From an uncultured Bacteroidales bacterium (GTDB lineage Bacteria > Bacteroidota > Bacteroidia > Bacteroidales > Paludibacteraceae): DNA of 17,272 bases. The translations under genes and the position numbers were made by a program. The DNA lies in contig CAKVEC010000020.1 of NCBI GenBank assembly GCA_934728255.1, positions 1-17,272 of the forward strand, read 5' to 3'. Under the pieces are notes generated by a model that was not told the origin of the DNA, made no database searches, and saw only the letters and a program-made list of their open reading frames with translations. Below, one piece after another: positions 7,302-16,100 of this stretch (its first letter is position 1; each line of letters begins with the position of its first letter).

Positions 7302-8843
7302 ATGCGTTGGTTACAACTCATCATTGCACTTAGTTTTTTAGTGGTTATCCACGAATTCGGACATTTCACTTTTGCGCGTATATTCAAAGTGCGCGTGGAG
7401 AAATTCTATATGTTCTTCAATCCGCGTCTCTCCCTGTTCCGTGCCAAGAAAGTAGGCGGACGGTGGCGTTTCCGTTTCTTTGCCAAGAATGTGGAGCCCG
7501 CTATCGTGGAGGTGGAAGACCCGATAACACACGAACCTAAGTTAGACGAAAAAGGCAACAAGATATATCGCCCTATGACAGATGAGGAACGCGATACCCT
7601 GCCCGCAGACGACTGGCGTCGCGACCCCGACAACACCGAGTGGGGCATCGGCTGGCTGCCTTTCGGCGGCTACTGCTCCATTGCAGGAATGGTGGACGAG
7701 ACCAAGTCGGTTACCGACCTTCCCTCCGAACCGCAGCCGTGGGAGTTCCGCGCCAAACCCGCATGGCAGCGCCTGTTTATCATTATGGGCGGTATCCTCG
7801 TCAATTTCGTTGCCGCACTCGTCATGTTCGGCTTGATACTCTTCTCATGGGGACAGGATTCGCTACCGCTGCACAATATCGATACCGGTCTCTACTACTC
7901 CGAACTGCTGCAGCAGGAGGGATTCCGGCAGCAGGATAAGATACTGTCTATCAACGGACAAGAGCCGCAGGAACTGAGCGATGTCGTGCAATGGCTGATT
8001 ATTGAGGGCAAACAAGATGTGGTAGTCCTGCGGGGCAACGACACCGTCGCACTCACTATGTCCAAAGACCTCGGCACACGCTATCTCGCTTTGCAAAACG
8101 ACTTCGACCGTCAGGAACGGCAGAAACAACGCGACGACGAGTCCTACCAAAAACGCAACTACCAACTCATCGGCTATTTTATGCCCTTTGTCGTTGATTC
8201 TGTATTAGAAGGCGGGGCTGCCTACTATGGCGGGATGCAGGCGGGCGACAGCATCGTCGGTATCAACGGGCAGGATGGGCTGTGCTATGTCCAGTCCACC
8301 GAGATACTGCAAGCCCACCCGTGCGACAGCGTCGTTGTGGACTTTTACCGTGCCGGCGAACTGCAGCATGCAGGCGTCTTCATCGGCGACCAAGGCAAAC
8401 TCGGGGTCTATCCGCGCCTCCCCATAGCGTTCTACCACTATGAGCATACCGACTACACTTTCTGGCAGTCTATTCCGGCGGGCATCGAATACGGATGGGA
8501 TATGCTCGCTATGTATGTCAAGCAGTTCCGTCTTGTCTTCACCAAAGAGGGTGCACAGTCGCTCGGCGGCTTCGGTGCTATCGGCAATATGTTCCCCAAT
8601 ACATGGAACTGGTTCTCATTCTGGCACATGACCGCATTCCTGAGCCTCATCCTTGCCTTTATGAACTTCCTGCCTATTCCCGCACTCGACGGCGGTTATA
8701 TACTCTTCCTGCTTTGGGAAATCATCACACGCCGCAAACCGAGCGACAAGTTCCTCGAAATCGCCAACAACATCGGTTTCTGGCTGCTCTTGGCACTGCT
8801 CATATTCGCCAACGGAAATGATATATTGAAGATATTCTTCTAA
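7302..8843 (+). CDS. rseP: RIP metalloprotease, site-2 protease RseP
   Basis: This 513-residue inner-membrane zinc protease cleaves membrane-spanning anti-sigma factors or remnant signal peptides. The zinc motif HEFGH is at residues 17-21 in the first membrane helix. The second active-site motif, NFLPIPALDGG, is at about 455-465, with Asp463 the expected third ligand. The membrane-associated motif PFGGYCSIAGMVDE follows a charged insert at about 55-105. Two PDZ-like domains lie in the periplasmic part: ILSINGQEPQELSD, then GGAAYYGGMQAGDSIVGING. Later helices are near 160-185, 440-475 and 485-505. It is somewhat longer than E. coli RseP (450), as is usual in this phylum. No sigma or anti-sigma gene is nearby. 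The terminator-like hairpin after its stop suggests that the LytM-dxr-rseP unit ends here. Confidence 0.95.
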   Translation: MRWLQLIIALSFLVVIHEFGHFTFARIFKVRVEKFYMFFNPRLSLFRAKKVGGRWRFRFFAKNVEPAIVEVEDPITHEPKLDEKGNKIYRPMTDEERDTLPADDWRRDPDNTEWGIGWLPFGGYCSIAGMVDETKSVTDLPSEPQPWEFRAKPAWQRLFIIMGGILVNFVAALVMFGLILFSWGQDSLPLHNIDTGLYYSELLQQEGFRQQDKILSINGQEPQELSDVVQWLIIEGKQDVVVLRGNDTVALTMSKDLGTRYLALQNDFDRQERQKQRDDESYQKRNYQLIGYFMPFVVDSVLEGGAAYYGGMQAGDSIVGINGQDGLCYVQSTEILQAHPCDSVVVDFYRAGELQHAGVFIGDQGKLGVYPRLPIAFYHYEHTDYTFWQSIPAGIEYGWDMLAMYVKQFRLVFTKEGAQSLGGFGAIGNMFPNTWNWFSFWHMTAFLSLILAFMNFLPIPALDGGYILFLLWEIITRRKPSDKFLEIANNIGFWLLLALLIFANGNDILKIFF

Positions 8844-8854
8844 GACCTCCCCAC

Positions 8855-8871
8855 CCCCTCCAAAGGAGGGG
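8855..8871 (+). terminator. GC-rich hairpin after rseP
   Basis: CCCCTCC (8855-8861) and GGAGGGG (8865-8871) form a perfect 7-bp G/C stem with an AAA loop, beginning 11 bases after the rseP stop. No T-run follows, so it may pause or terminate transcription or protect the 3' end. C-rich and G-rich blocks of the same kind occur in the start of the next gene. Confidence 0.5.
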
Positions 8872-8892
8872 CATACAGATATAGGCAAAACA

Positions 8893-8927
8893 GCATAGGA
8901 TGCGCATAGGATAGGCATAGGATAGGC
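8893..8927. repeat. Three copies of an 11-bp GCATAGGATAG repeat
   Basis: GCATAGGAT begins at 8893, 8904 and 8915, exactly 11 bases apart, and the array ends with GC at 8927. It fills much of the gap between rseP and the acetyltransferase gene. One further copy of the same unit lies at 10179-10189 in the gap before mscS, so this is a dispersed family. Confidence 0.8.
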
Positions 8928-8947
8928 TATTCAAAATCGAACTAAAA

Positions 8948-9628
8948 ATGAGCATAGAAAATCACCATACAGACCCCACTGTGGAATCCCCCTCTACGGG
9001 GTCCCCACAAACAGAGTGCAGTGGGGTGTTCTCGAGGGGGCGGGGGGAGTCGCAGTCGGATTATTTCGTCCACCCATCCTCCTATGTGGACGAAGGCTGT
9101 AGCATCGGTCGCGGCACCAAGATTTGGCATTTCTCGCATATTATGTCGGGCTGCCGCATAGGCGAGGACTGCAATATCGGCCAGAACGTGGTTATCTCGC
9201 CCGATGTGGTGCTGGGGCGCAACTGCAAGATTCAGAACAACGTGTCCGTCTATACGGGTGTCCGCTGCGAGGACGATGTCTTCCTCGGACCGAGTATGGT
9301 CTTCACCAACGTCATCAACCCGCGTGCGGCGGTCAGTCGCAAAGCGGAGTACCGCCCGACAATCCTCAAACAGGGCACATCCGTCGGTGCCAACGCCACC
9401 ATCGTTTGCGGACACACACTCGGCGAATACTGCCTCATCGGCGCAGGTTCGGTCGTTACGAAAGACGTCCCCGCCTACGCCCTTATGGTCGGTAATCCCG
9501 CACGCCGCATCGGTTGGGTGAGCCGCCACGGAGAAAAACTCACTTTCGACGCCCGCGGCATCGCCATATGCCCCGCTACCGGAGAAAAATACCGCCTCAC
9601 TGACAATCAAGTTACTCTCATAGGATAA
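8948..9628 (+). CDS. Left-handed beta-helix N-acetyltransferase (WbpD/WlbB type)
   Basis: The protein has 226 residues. From residue 37 (SDYFVHPSSYVDEG) it matches the WbpD/WlbB/WxcM-N class of hexapeptide-repeat acetyltransferases, which acetylate UDP-2-acetamido-3-amino-2,3-dideoxyglucuronate or similar 3-amino sugars using acetyl-CoA for cell-surface polysaccharide. Visible marks are TKIWHFSHIM (57-66), repeated hexapeptides such as IGEDCNIGQNVVI, VFTNVINPRAAV, NATIVCGHTLGEYCLIGAGSVV and VGNPARRIGW. The first ~36 residues (rich in Ser, Pro, Thr and Gly) do not belong to the family; they are encoded by GC-rich repeat-like DNA. ATG 8948 follows a good A-rich leader (AACTAAAA), so I keep it; a GTG at 9026 is possible but weaker. 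No other polysaccharide genes are in view. The exact substrate is inferred from the family. DUF4293 follows 13 bases later. Confidence 0.85.
   Translation: MSIENHHTDPTVESPSTGSPQTECSGVFSRGRGESQSDYFVHPSSYVDEGCSIGRGTKIWHFSHIMSGCRIGEDCNIGQNVVISPDVVLGRNCKIQNNVSVYTGVRCEDDVFLGPSMVFTNVINPRAAVSRKAEYRPTILKQGTSVGANATIVCGHTLGEYCLIGAGSVVTKDVPAYALMVGNPARRIGWVSRHGEKLTFDARGIAICPATGEKYRLTDNQVTLIG
8972..9055. repeat. GC-rich repeat-like insert inside the acetyltransferase start
   Basis: This stretch encodes roughly residues 9-36 of the acetyltransferase and contains several complementary C-rich and G-rich blocks: ACCCCACTG (8973-8981) with CAGTGGGGT (9019-9027), CCCCCTC (8988-8994) with GAGGGGG (9034-9040), and the palindrome GGGGTCCCC (8998-9006). 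It keeps the reading frame open. Its make-up recalls the hairpin repeat after rseP rather than a protein-coding segment. Confidence 0.6.
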
Positions 9629-9641
9629 TCCGCAAAATAGT

Positions 9642-10094
9642 ATGATACAACGTATTCAAACCCTTTATCTGTTTCTGGTAGTGGTGCTCGGCACCCTGCT
9701 TTGTTTCTTCTCGCCGGTGCAGTTTCTGCCGGCCACGGGAACGGACTACATCACTCTGACCTCTTTTGCCAAGTGGCCTTTGGCGGTCATCACGGTGGCT
9801 GTTCCGCTCATTGCTTTGGTAGATATTTTCCTATTTAAGCACCGTCTGTTGCAAGCGCGTATCAATGTGGTGAATGTCGTTCTGTGCGTAGGCTATTATG
9901 CCCTGCTGGCACTCTATATTGCCTTTGTTGTCAAGGGATACGAACCTATTGACGATGTGATTTTGACCGGCGCAGACTGGTACCCCACCCTGTGGGCATC
10001 TATCCCGCTCATCAATCTGATTCTTACCCTGATGGCTACACGCCGTATCCTCAAGGATGAAGCCCTCGTACGTGCCGCCGACCGACTGAGATAA
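9642..10094 (+). CDS. DUF4293 family membrane protein
   Basis: This 150-residue protein begins MIQRIQTLYLF and ends with a polar tail RRILKDEALVRAADRLR, both typical of the DUF4293 family found across Bacteroidota. About four membrane helices are visible, near residues 7-25, 46-66, 75-98 and 118-136. The function is unknown. It lies 13 bases after the acetyltransferase stop with no promoter match between, so the two are probably co-transcribed. Confidence 0.85.
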   Translation: MIQRIQTLYLFLVVVLGTLLCFFSPVQFLPATGTDYITLTSFAKWPLAVITVAVPLIALVDIFLFKHRLLQARINVVNVVLCVGYYALLALYIAFVVKGYEPIDDVILTGADWYPTLWASIPLINLILTLMATRRILKDEALVRAADRLR

Positions 10095-10155
10095 TGCAAA
10101 ACACAGAATGACAAATTATGCATAGTATGCAATATGTATCATTCGTATAGAAATT

Positions 10156-10191
10156 ACGGCAACGAGACGGCAACGACAGCATAGGATAGGC
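10156..10191. repeat. 11-bp direct repeats in the gap before mscS
   Basis: ACGGCAACGAG (10156-10166) is followed at once by ACGGCAACGAC (10167-10177). One base later comes GCATAGGATAG plus GC (10179-10191), the same unit found three times at 8893-8927. All of these units are 11 bases long. Confidence 0.7.
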
Positions 10192-10211
10192 AGGTTTTAA
10201 GCCGCCTTTTT
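10189..10211 (+). terminator. Weak intrinsic terminator candidate after the DUF4293 gene
   Basis: GGCAGG (10189-10194) can pair with CCGCC (10202-10206) if the A is bulged, around a short A/T loop, and five T follow (10207-10211). The stem is only five pairs. It lies about 95 bases after the DUF4293 stop and could separate that transcript from mscS. Confidence 0.3.
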
Positions 10212-10227
10212 ATGCACTATATGCACT

Positions 10228-10252
10228 TTTTATGCATCATTTTTGCATAAAA
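10228..10252. repeat. Palindrome in an ATGCA-rich stretch upstream of mscS
   Basis: TTTTATGCA (10228-10236) and TGCATAAAA (10244-10252) are a perfect 9-bp inverted repeat around TCATTTT. The surrounding 10207-10275 carries several more ATGCA or TGCAT words. It might be a regulator-binding site for mscS or a hairpin; no regulator gene is nearby to support either. Confidence 0.5.
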
Positions 10253-10275
10253 TGCATATTTCCCCGCTGTGCATA

Positions 10276-10303
10276 TTAATTGTTAATTCTTAATTGTTAA
10301 TTG
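10276..10303. repeat. TTAATTG heptad repeat in the mscS leader
   Basis: TTAATTGTTAATTC (10276-10289) is followed directly by TTAATTGTTAATTG (10290-10303), which makes four 7-base units ending three bases before ATG 10306. The spacing and heptad period resemble the repeat before rseP. Confidence 0.75.
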
Positions 10304-10305
10304 AA

Positions 10306-11277
10306 ATGCTTCTCGACATAGATGTCCCTACACCTGCTATTCCGCCTTCGGATTCTATCCGGCAGGTAACGGAAAATATCATCAAACAGGCAACCACCGA
10401 TCCTGAATCATTTTGGCACGGCGTGATGGATAGTGCCATTCGTTTCGGACTCAAAGTACTGGTGGCTTTTGTCATCTACCTGATTGGTGCATGGCTTATC
10501 AAGCGGGTGAAAGGGCTCTTGGTCAAGGTCTTTGAGCGTCGCCACACAGAGCGCACACTGGCTACCTTCATATCCTCCCTCGTCAGCATCACGCTCACGG
10601 TGATGCTGGTTCTTGCCACCATCGGTACCCTCGGTGTCGATACCACCTCTTTTGCCGCCCTGCTCACTGCCGGCGGTATGGCTATCGGTATGGCGTTGTC
10701 GGGTACGGTGCAGAACTTTGCCGGCGGCATTATGCTTCTTATTTTCCGTCCCTTCAAGGCGGGCGATTTCATTACCGCCTCGGGCGTTTCGGGTACCGTG
10801 ATGGAGGTATCTATCGTCTCTACCAAGATTCTTACCACCGACAACCGCGTCATCGTCCTGCCTAACGGCACACTCTTCAGCAGCAATATCGAGAACGTGT
10901 CCGCCCAGCCGCTGCGCCGTGTGGACTGGACGGTCAGCGTGGAGTATGGTTCCGATGCCGAAAAATGTATGGAACTCATTCAGTCCATTGTGCATTCCGA
11001 TGCCCGTGTCCTCACCTCCGCCGACCAGCGTCCGAAGGTGGATTCGCGCTCGGCGGTGAACACCGAGGGATTGCCTATTCCCGATCCGTTTGTGGCACTC
11101 TCTTCGCTCAATGAAAACGACATCTCGTTTACCGTCCGTGCCTGGGTGCGCAAAGAGGACTATTGGGGCGTTTTCTATGACCTCAATCTCCGTTTCTATA
11201 CCGAACTCCCGCAACACGGCTTCGACTTCGCCTACCCCCACATGGACGTCAACATCACCAACAACACGAATGGATAA
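10306..11277 (+). CDS. Small-conductance mechanosensitive channel, MscS family
   Basis: This 323-residue inner-membrane channel opens under membrane tension to release solutes during hypo-osmotic shock. ATG 10306 is preferred over a TTG at 10294 that lies within the leader repeat. Membrane helices are near residues 46-66 and 87-108, with the pore helix at 112-143 carrying the Gly/Ala pattern GMAIGMALSGTVQNFAGG. The beta domain follows (RPFKAGDFI, GTVMEVSIVSTKI, VLPNGTLFSSNIENVS), then the C-terminal alpha/beta domain. Length and layout are close to E. coli MscS (286) plus a short N-terminal extension rich in Pro. It is the last gene of the GC-richer block; a convergent A/T-rich operon begins about 70 bases after its stop. 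Confidence 0.93.
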   Translation: MLLDIDVPTPAIPPSDSIRQVTENIIKQATTDPESFWHGVMDSAIRFGLKVLVAFVIYLIGAWLIKRVKGLLVKVFERRHTERTLATFISSLVSITLTVMLVLATIGTLGVDTTSFAALLTAGGMAIGMALSGTVQNFAGGIMLLIFRPFKAGDFITASGVSGTVMEVSIVSTKILTTDNRVIVLPNGTLFSSNIENVSAQPLRRVDWTVSVEYGSDAEKCMELIQSIVHSDARVLTSADQRPKVDSRSAVNTEGLPIPDPFVALSSLNENDISFTVRAWVRKEDYWGVFYDLNLRFYTELPQHGFDFAYPHMDVNITNNTNG

Positions 11278-11348
11278 AATCAGAGAATTGTCCATTGACC
11301 TTTTCCACATGTACTAATGTCAAGTGTGCTCTACAATCACTCCCGATA

Positions 11349-13103
11349 TTATGCAAATAGAACTTTGTTTGTTTCACCATTGGCTGGAATGTATATTACT
11401 TTCTCTGCATAAAGTGTTTGTAAATAGTTCCGCACCTTAATATCCATACTCTGCTCTGATAAGATATTTTTATCGGCAATGATAATTGTATGCTCTCTTG
11501 CACGACTGGTTGCTACATTAAATAGATGTGGTTCTATTGTCCTTAAATAAGAATAGTGAGGTATAAAATAGATAACAATATCTGTAGTCAGCCCTTGAAC
11601 TCGTGCAATAGTATCCACTATTAAGTTAGTACCACTTCCTATACTACGAGCAATATTTTTCTGCAAGGCTTTTGTTGTCTTGATTAGGCATGTCAGAACA
11701 GCAACTTCTTTATGTTTATCTTCTTGCAGTATTTTGCCAACAAGGTATGTTGCCATTTGTACAGCAAAGTTAGGAGATGTATCTCCTACTGGCATATCGG
11801 TTAATACTAAAGAAGGTCCTCCTTTAATATGTAATATGTTTCGTAATGACGATATTATGTGAGTAGGTTTTATTTTTTCTGCACAAAGAGTACCGCCATA
11901 GAACTTACCTGTGAAGTCCGATGCTCGTTTTCCAAAACGATAGGTTTTAGTTAATTGATAAATAGGTAAACTACTGCTACTCACCATTACATAAAGACCA
12001 TTCACCAATGGGCGATAATTCTTATCTTGGACGATATCATCATTTAGCATAACAATAGGCGGAAGTTGTTGTGTATCACCAACCCAAAGGCATTTCTTAC
12101 CCATACGAGCAGATGCCGCAAACATAGCCGTAATGGCTTGACTGGCTTCATCCATAATAACATAATCAAATGGGGCTTCTTCTACGATAGATGAAGCATA
12201 ACCACTACTGATGAAAAATGTGGATAATACTACAGCACCCTGCATCGGAGAAATCTGTTTTAATGACTCCAATTGACGCAATTCTTGATTTTCGTCAGTT
12301 GTCATATTGGTTTTCCAAACACAACCCGATTGCAATGCTGGTGCTAATGACTTCTTTTCTGCAATCTCCATCAAAGCACGATTGGTGAGTGCTGTAACCA
12401 ACACCGATTTTCTCTGGGTAATCAATTTTGCACATATATCTGCTATCAAAGTTGTTTTTCCCGTTCCTGGAGGACCTTGCAATATCATTGTATCGGAAAA
12501 TTCCAATTGTCGCATTACAAATCCCGAAGTGTCTGCATCTTTTATCAATATAGGTCTCCAATTATTATTAGGTTTGTAGTCAACGTCTAACACCTTTGAT
12601 ATACCAATGCTATTAGTATCGGTTACTATTTTCTGAAGATTTACAATATATGCAGTAGGGGGCATTTGAGGAGCAAATACAAGGACAATCCCCTGTTCTG
12701 CTTCTATCATAGATTGGAATTCCACATCCACACGATGAAAACCAACCAATGTTAAGCGAGGATCCTCGCAAGGGGCTTGCCAAATGACAGAACATTCTGT
12801 CGCTTTATAACGACTATTGTATAAATCTTCATACGTCCGATTCCCCCAATTATGGAAATTGCGCAGTTCCTTTGGCAATAACATACAATATAAGAAATCG
12901 CCCTTACGAGGAATAGCACGAGTATTGGGGAAACGCACAATCATTTCTCCATTTTTGAATGACATAAATTGTCCGACGAACATTTCCTCCGAATTGTTTA
13001 AGAGTGACGTGGCTTTTGCTTCAAACGTCTTCTTAAATTCTTCCACTTCTGCTCGCAGTTCATCATTCAAAAACTGCCAATGTGTTTGCCTATCAAACTG
13101 CAT
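11349..13103 (-). CDS. UPF1-like superfamily 1 helicase, second gene of putative defence pair
   Basis: This 584-residue protein carries a full set of SF1 motifs of the UPF1/DNA2-like (AAA_11/AAA_12) type. These are Walker A GPPGTGKTT (210-218), motif Ia VTALTNRAL (236-244), Walker B with DEAS (318-321), motif III GDTQQLPP (342-349), motif IV around TYRFG (387-391), motif V DTIARVQGLTTDIVI (497-511) and motif VI NVATSRARE (529-537). It should unwind DNA or RNA using ATP; the polarity and substrate are not visible. Residues 1-195 form an N-terminal domain I do not recognise, and there is no attached nuclease. Its ATG (13101-13103) lies one base after the stop of the upstream ATPase gene (TAGTATG), so translation is probably coupled. 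It is A/T-rich relative to mscS and convergent with it. Confidence 0.9.
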   Translation of the reverse strand: MQFDRQTHWQFLNDELRAEVEEFKKTFEAKATSLLNNSEEMFVGQFMSFKNGEMIVRFPNTRAIPRKGDFLYCMLLPKELRNFHNWGNRTYEDLYNSRYKATECSVIWQAPCEDPRLTLVGFHRVDVEFQSMIEAEQGIVLVFAPQMPPTAYIVNLQKIVTDTNSIGISKVLDVDYKPNNNWRPILIKDADTSGFVMRQLEFSDTMILQGPPGTGKTTLIADICAKLITQRKSVLVTALTNRALMEIAEKKSLAPALQSGCVWKTNMTTDENQELRQLESLKQISPMQGAVVLSTFFISSGYASSIVEEAPFDYVIMDEASQAITAMFAASARMGKKCLWVGDTQQLPPIVMLNDDIVQDKNYRPLVNGLYVMVSSSSLPIYQLTKTYRFGKRASDFTGKFYGGTLCAEKIKPTHIISSLRNILHIKGGPSLVLTDMPVGDTSPNFAVQMATYLVGKILQEDKHKEVAVLTCLIKTTKALQKNIARSIGSGTNLIVDTIARVQGLTTDIVIYFIPHYSYLRTIEPHLFNVATSRAREHTIIIADKNILSEQSMDIKVRNYLQTLYAEKVIYIPANGETNKVLFA

Positions 13104-13104
13104 A

Positions 13105-16100
13105 CTAAAATAAAGTATCCAAATCGTCCGAACCTAATTTTTCCGCAAGTGCTTTTTCCGGTTGGTTAAAGCGTACAGCCATATTAGAGAACGAATCACG
13201 TAAAGAACCCAAGTCGAAATGCAGCCCCTTGAAATATCTTAATATCTCCGCAAAAGCAATTATCCTTTCTTGATGCTCAAAGTTATCCACATTGAAAGAA
13301 AGACTAATTCGTCCTCTATTTGCCATTAGCTGATAGAATGTAACGCATTTTGCCCCATCATTTGTTACAATCCATAACATAGAATTTCTCTTTGCCAATT
13401 GTTCCCAATCCATTGCGGTAAGAGAGAACTTGCGTGAGTTATTCCGATAACTATGAACAACTATCGGGCATAAATTTCCTTCAGGATCCCGAACTCCATA
13501 GATATTTCCAAATGTGGATGCATCAAGTCCTTCGGCATGAGTAAAATCATATTGTTGAGACTCTAATTCTGCCCGAACCATCTCTTTCGCAGATTTCAAA
13601 TAATCCCCCATTTCTTTTCTCGAAAGACCGCCATAAATAGTGTCTTCCAAAGAAATGTCAATCGTGCCACCATCTTCCTGCGTTACTTTACAGTGCGAGA
13701 CTTCTTCATTTTCTGAAAGTTTCGCGGCTACACTTTCAGGTACTTCTATGCCATATTCTCTTAAATAGTCAATACACTCATCTGTAGTAGAAGTTAATAA
13801 AATACCTAACATATGTGCATTGCTCTTATTTAGATGCAAAGCCTTTCCCAATGGTTCTTCTATTCCATCCAATACTCGTGCAGATTTCCAATCGCCTTTA
13901 TAGTAAATTGCATTCTCTTTTTTGTCATAATATACAGTCTTTTCAATTTGATTGTTATCATCACCATACGAAAGAGTGATACCCTCCACTTCGTAGATAG
14001 ATAATTTATCTACCGCTTTATTAACATCAAAATCATTATTATCTCCTTTTATGCATGCAATCAAAGGGGATATTTCCCTAAGACGTTGCATAAAAACTTT
14101 TGAAAAATTAGGAGTCCCTAAAAAAGTCGGCGTAACATAATCAATCACTTTAACGCCAAACAATTTCATCAAGTTCACAAGTTCATCCGTAGGGGCATCC
14201 TGTCCAATATATGCGAATTTATTGCTTGCGAACCCATCAACTAAGACGATTGAAAGATCGGAGGGACTATAAAACAAGCCATCTTTGGCTAATAGGCGAT
14301 TGTCCTTTCTCCATATCTTCAATTCATCTTTCTCCGAGATAGATAAACTTGGTAATAACCTGACTAATTCTTTGTATATGGAGATTATTCTACTTTTCTC
14401 TATTGAATCAATAGTATTAGAATTTGATATTGCTGATAATACACTCAATAAGTCATTGACTCCAATCTTAGTTTTCAAGCCAAGGAAATTTTCCCAATCT
14501 GTATCTATAGGTTCTGGATTTACGATAATCGGTAAATAACTACCACATAATTCTTCCACATTTGGAATGGAATTACTATACGCCTCTTTTGCTATATGGC
14601 ATGTTCCATCTGTGGTTGGTATTATTGGATAATTAGCAATGCACCATTGTACATAATTAGGATTAAATCCCTTGGATTTTAAGTTACCACTACTTAAACT
14701 GCGCCGAATAAATCCTGTATAACCTATTACAGCAGAACCTCCTTGCAGAATCTTTTCTATAGAAATGGATTCAATCACACTATGCCAAAGTACTTTGGCA
14801 AATTCATAGTCTACTGCTAAATTAAGGTATGGTATCCCTGAAAAACATGCCTCTGAAGGATCTAAATAGTAACCACCACGATCAGACCAACCAACATACG
14901 ACTCCCAAGCGAATTTTTTTGATGTCTCAAATAAATCATCAACAAACTGATGAAATACTTGAGAACTATCAAAACCACCTTTCCCGTTCTCAAACGAAAT
15001 TTCGAAACCTCTCCACGATAAACTAGATGCTACTCCTATCTTCTCCCAAAAGACTTTCCATTCGCTATATGTCCCTTCAACTCCTACATATTCATTGGAA
15101 ACAAAAAAATCTGCTGATATTTTACCCTCTAATTGTATTTTCGGAATATAAGCATTAGACAAATATAAATCACCAGCCCGCCTTAAGGAACCGCATTGCG
15201 TAAGTACCTTTAAATCTATCAGATCAGAATATTCGGAAGAATTTAGTTTTGCCTCCTTATGTAACTTAAATAGGTATTTTGTGACAGAAATGACATTGTT
15301 TTCAGTAATAAAATCATCCTCAAACAATTTACCTGTATCAATAATACTTGTATCAGATGGCTCGGAGACACCGATTGCCCTTAGCCAACTTATACCATTT
15401 TGAGACAAGGCGTGATATACAACATCCGAAATAGTATCATAACTATCATCTATTTCTGAAACATATTGAACATCAGGGAAACACAACTGTGTAGGACATT
15501 GCAAAACATTATGCTCGCTATATATAAATGGCAAGTTTCGCAACCAAGAAATATCATTAGTTTCTTCTCTATCGGAAACAACCGGGTATCGTACTGACAA
15601 GAACTCTATTAACTTGCTATTCTCCAACACTATATGTTTATTCTGAAAAGTAGAACTCTTAAGAAACTCAACCAGTTGTTCTTTTTCAAACACATAAACA
15701 GACAATGATTTCAGATAGGATACATATTCTGCATATGAATTTGAAAGTATATTTTTACTTGCATAATGATTACCATCAGTCTCCAAATATGAAATTAGCA
15801 TATCAGAGTCCAAGCATTCAAAAAGTCCTGTCTCATCAAAGAGTGCTTCGCTCGTTTTTAATAACCGAGAACCTTGGGGAAGAAAAGCAATACTTTCCAA
15901 TGCTGCTTTCATCCCTTTGTTATAACATTCACTTAATATATCATATCCCCCCGCTTTTTTTGACACAACCTTAAGAAAATCCAAACCATATTTTCCGTCC
16001 TTTGCAATTTCGGCTATCCACGACATATAATGTTGGGGCATCTCTTCAAATAACCACTGATTCCAAATATAATCCTTGTGGAGATTTTGTCGTCCGGCAT

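Noticed and set aside
10408..11310. 300-residue reverse-strand open frame across mscS
   Set aside because: The MscS motifs on the plus strand are clear, and the reverse frame has the odd composition of a shadow.
11278..11348. Bidirectional terminator between the convergent mscS and helicase genes
   Set aside because: Only a 4-base CACA/TGTG pairing and no T-run were seen; not enough to call a terminator.
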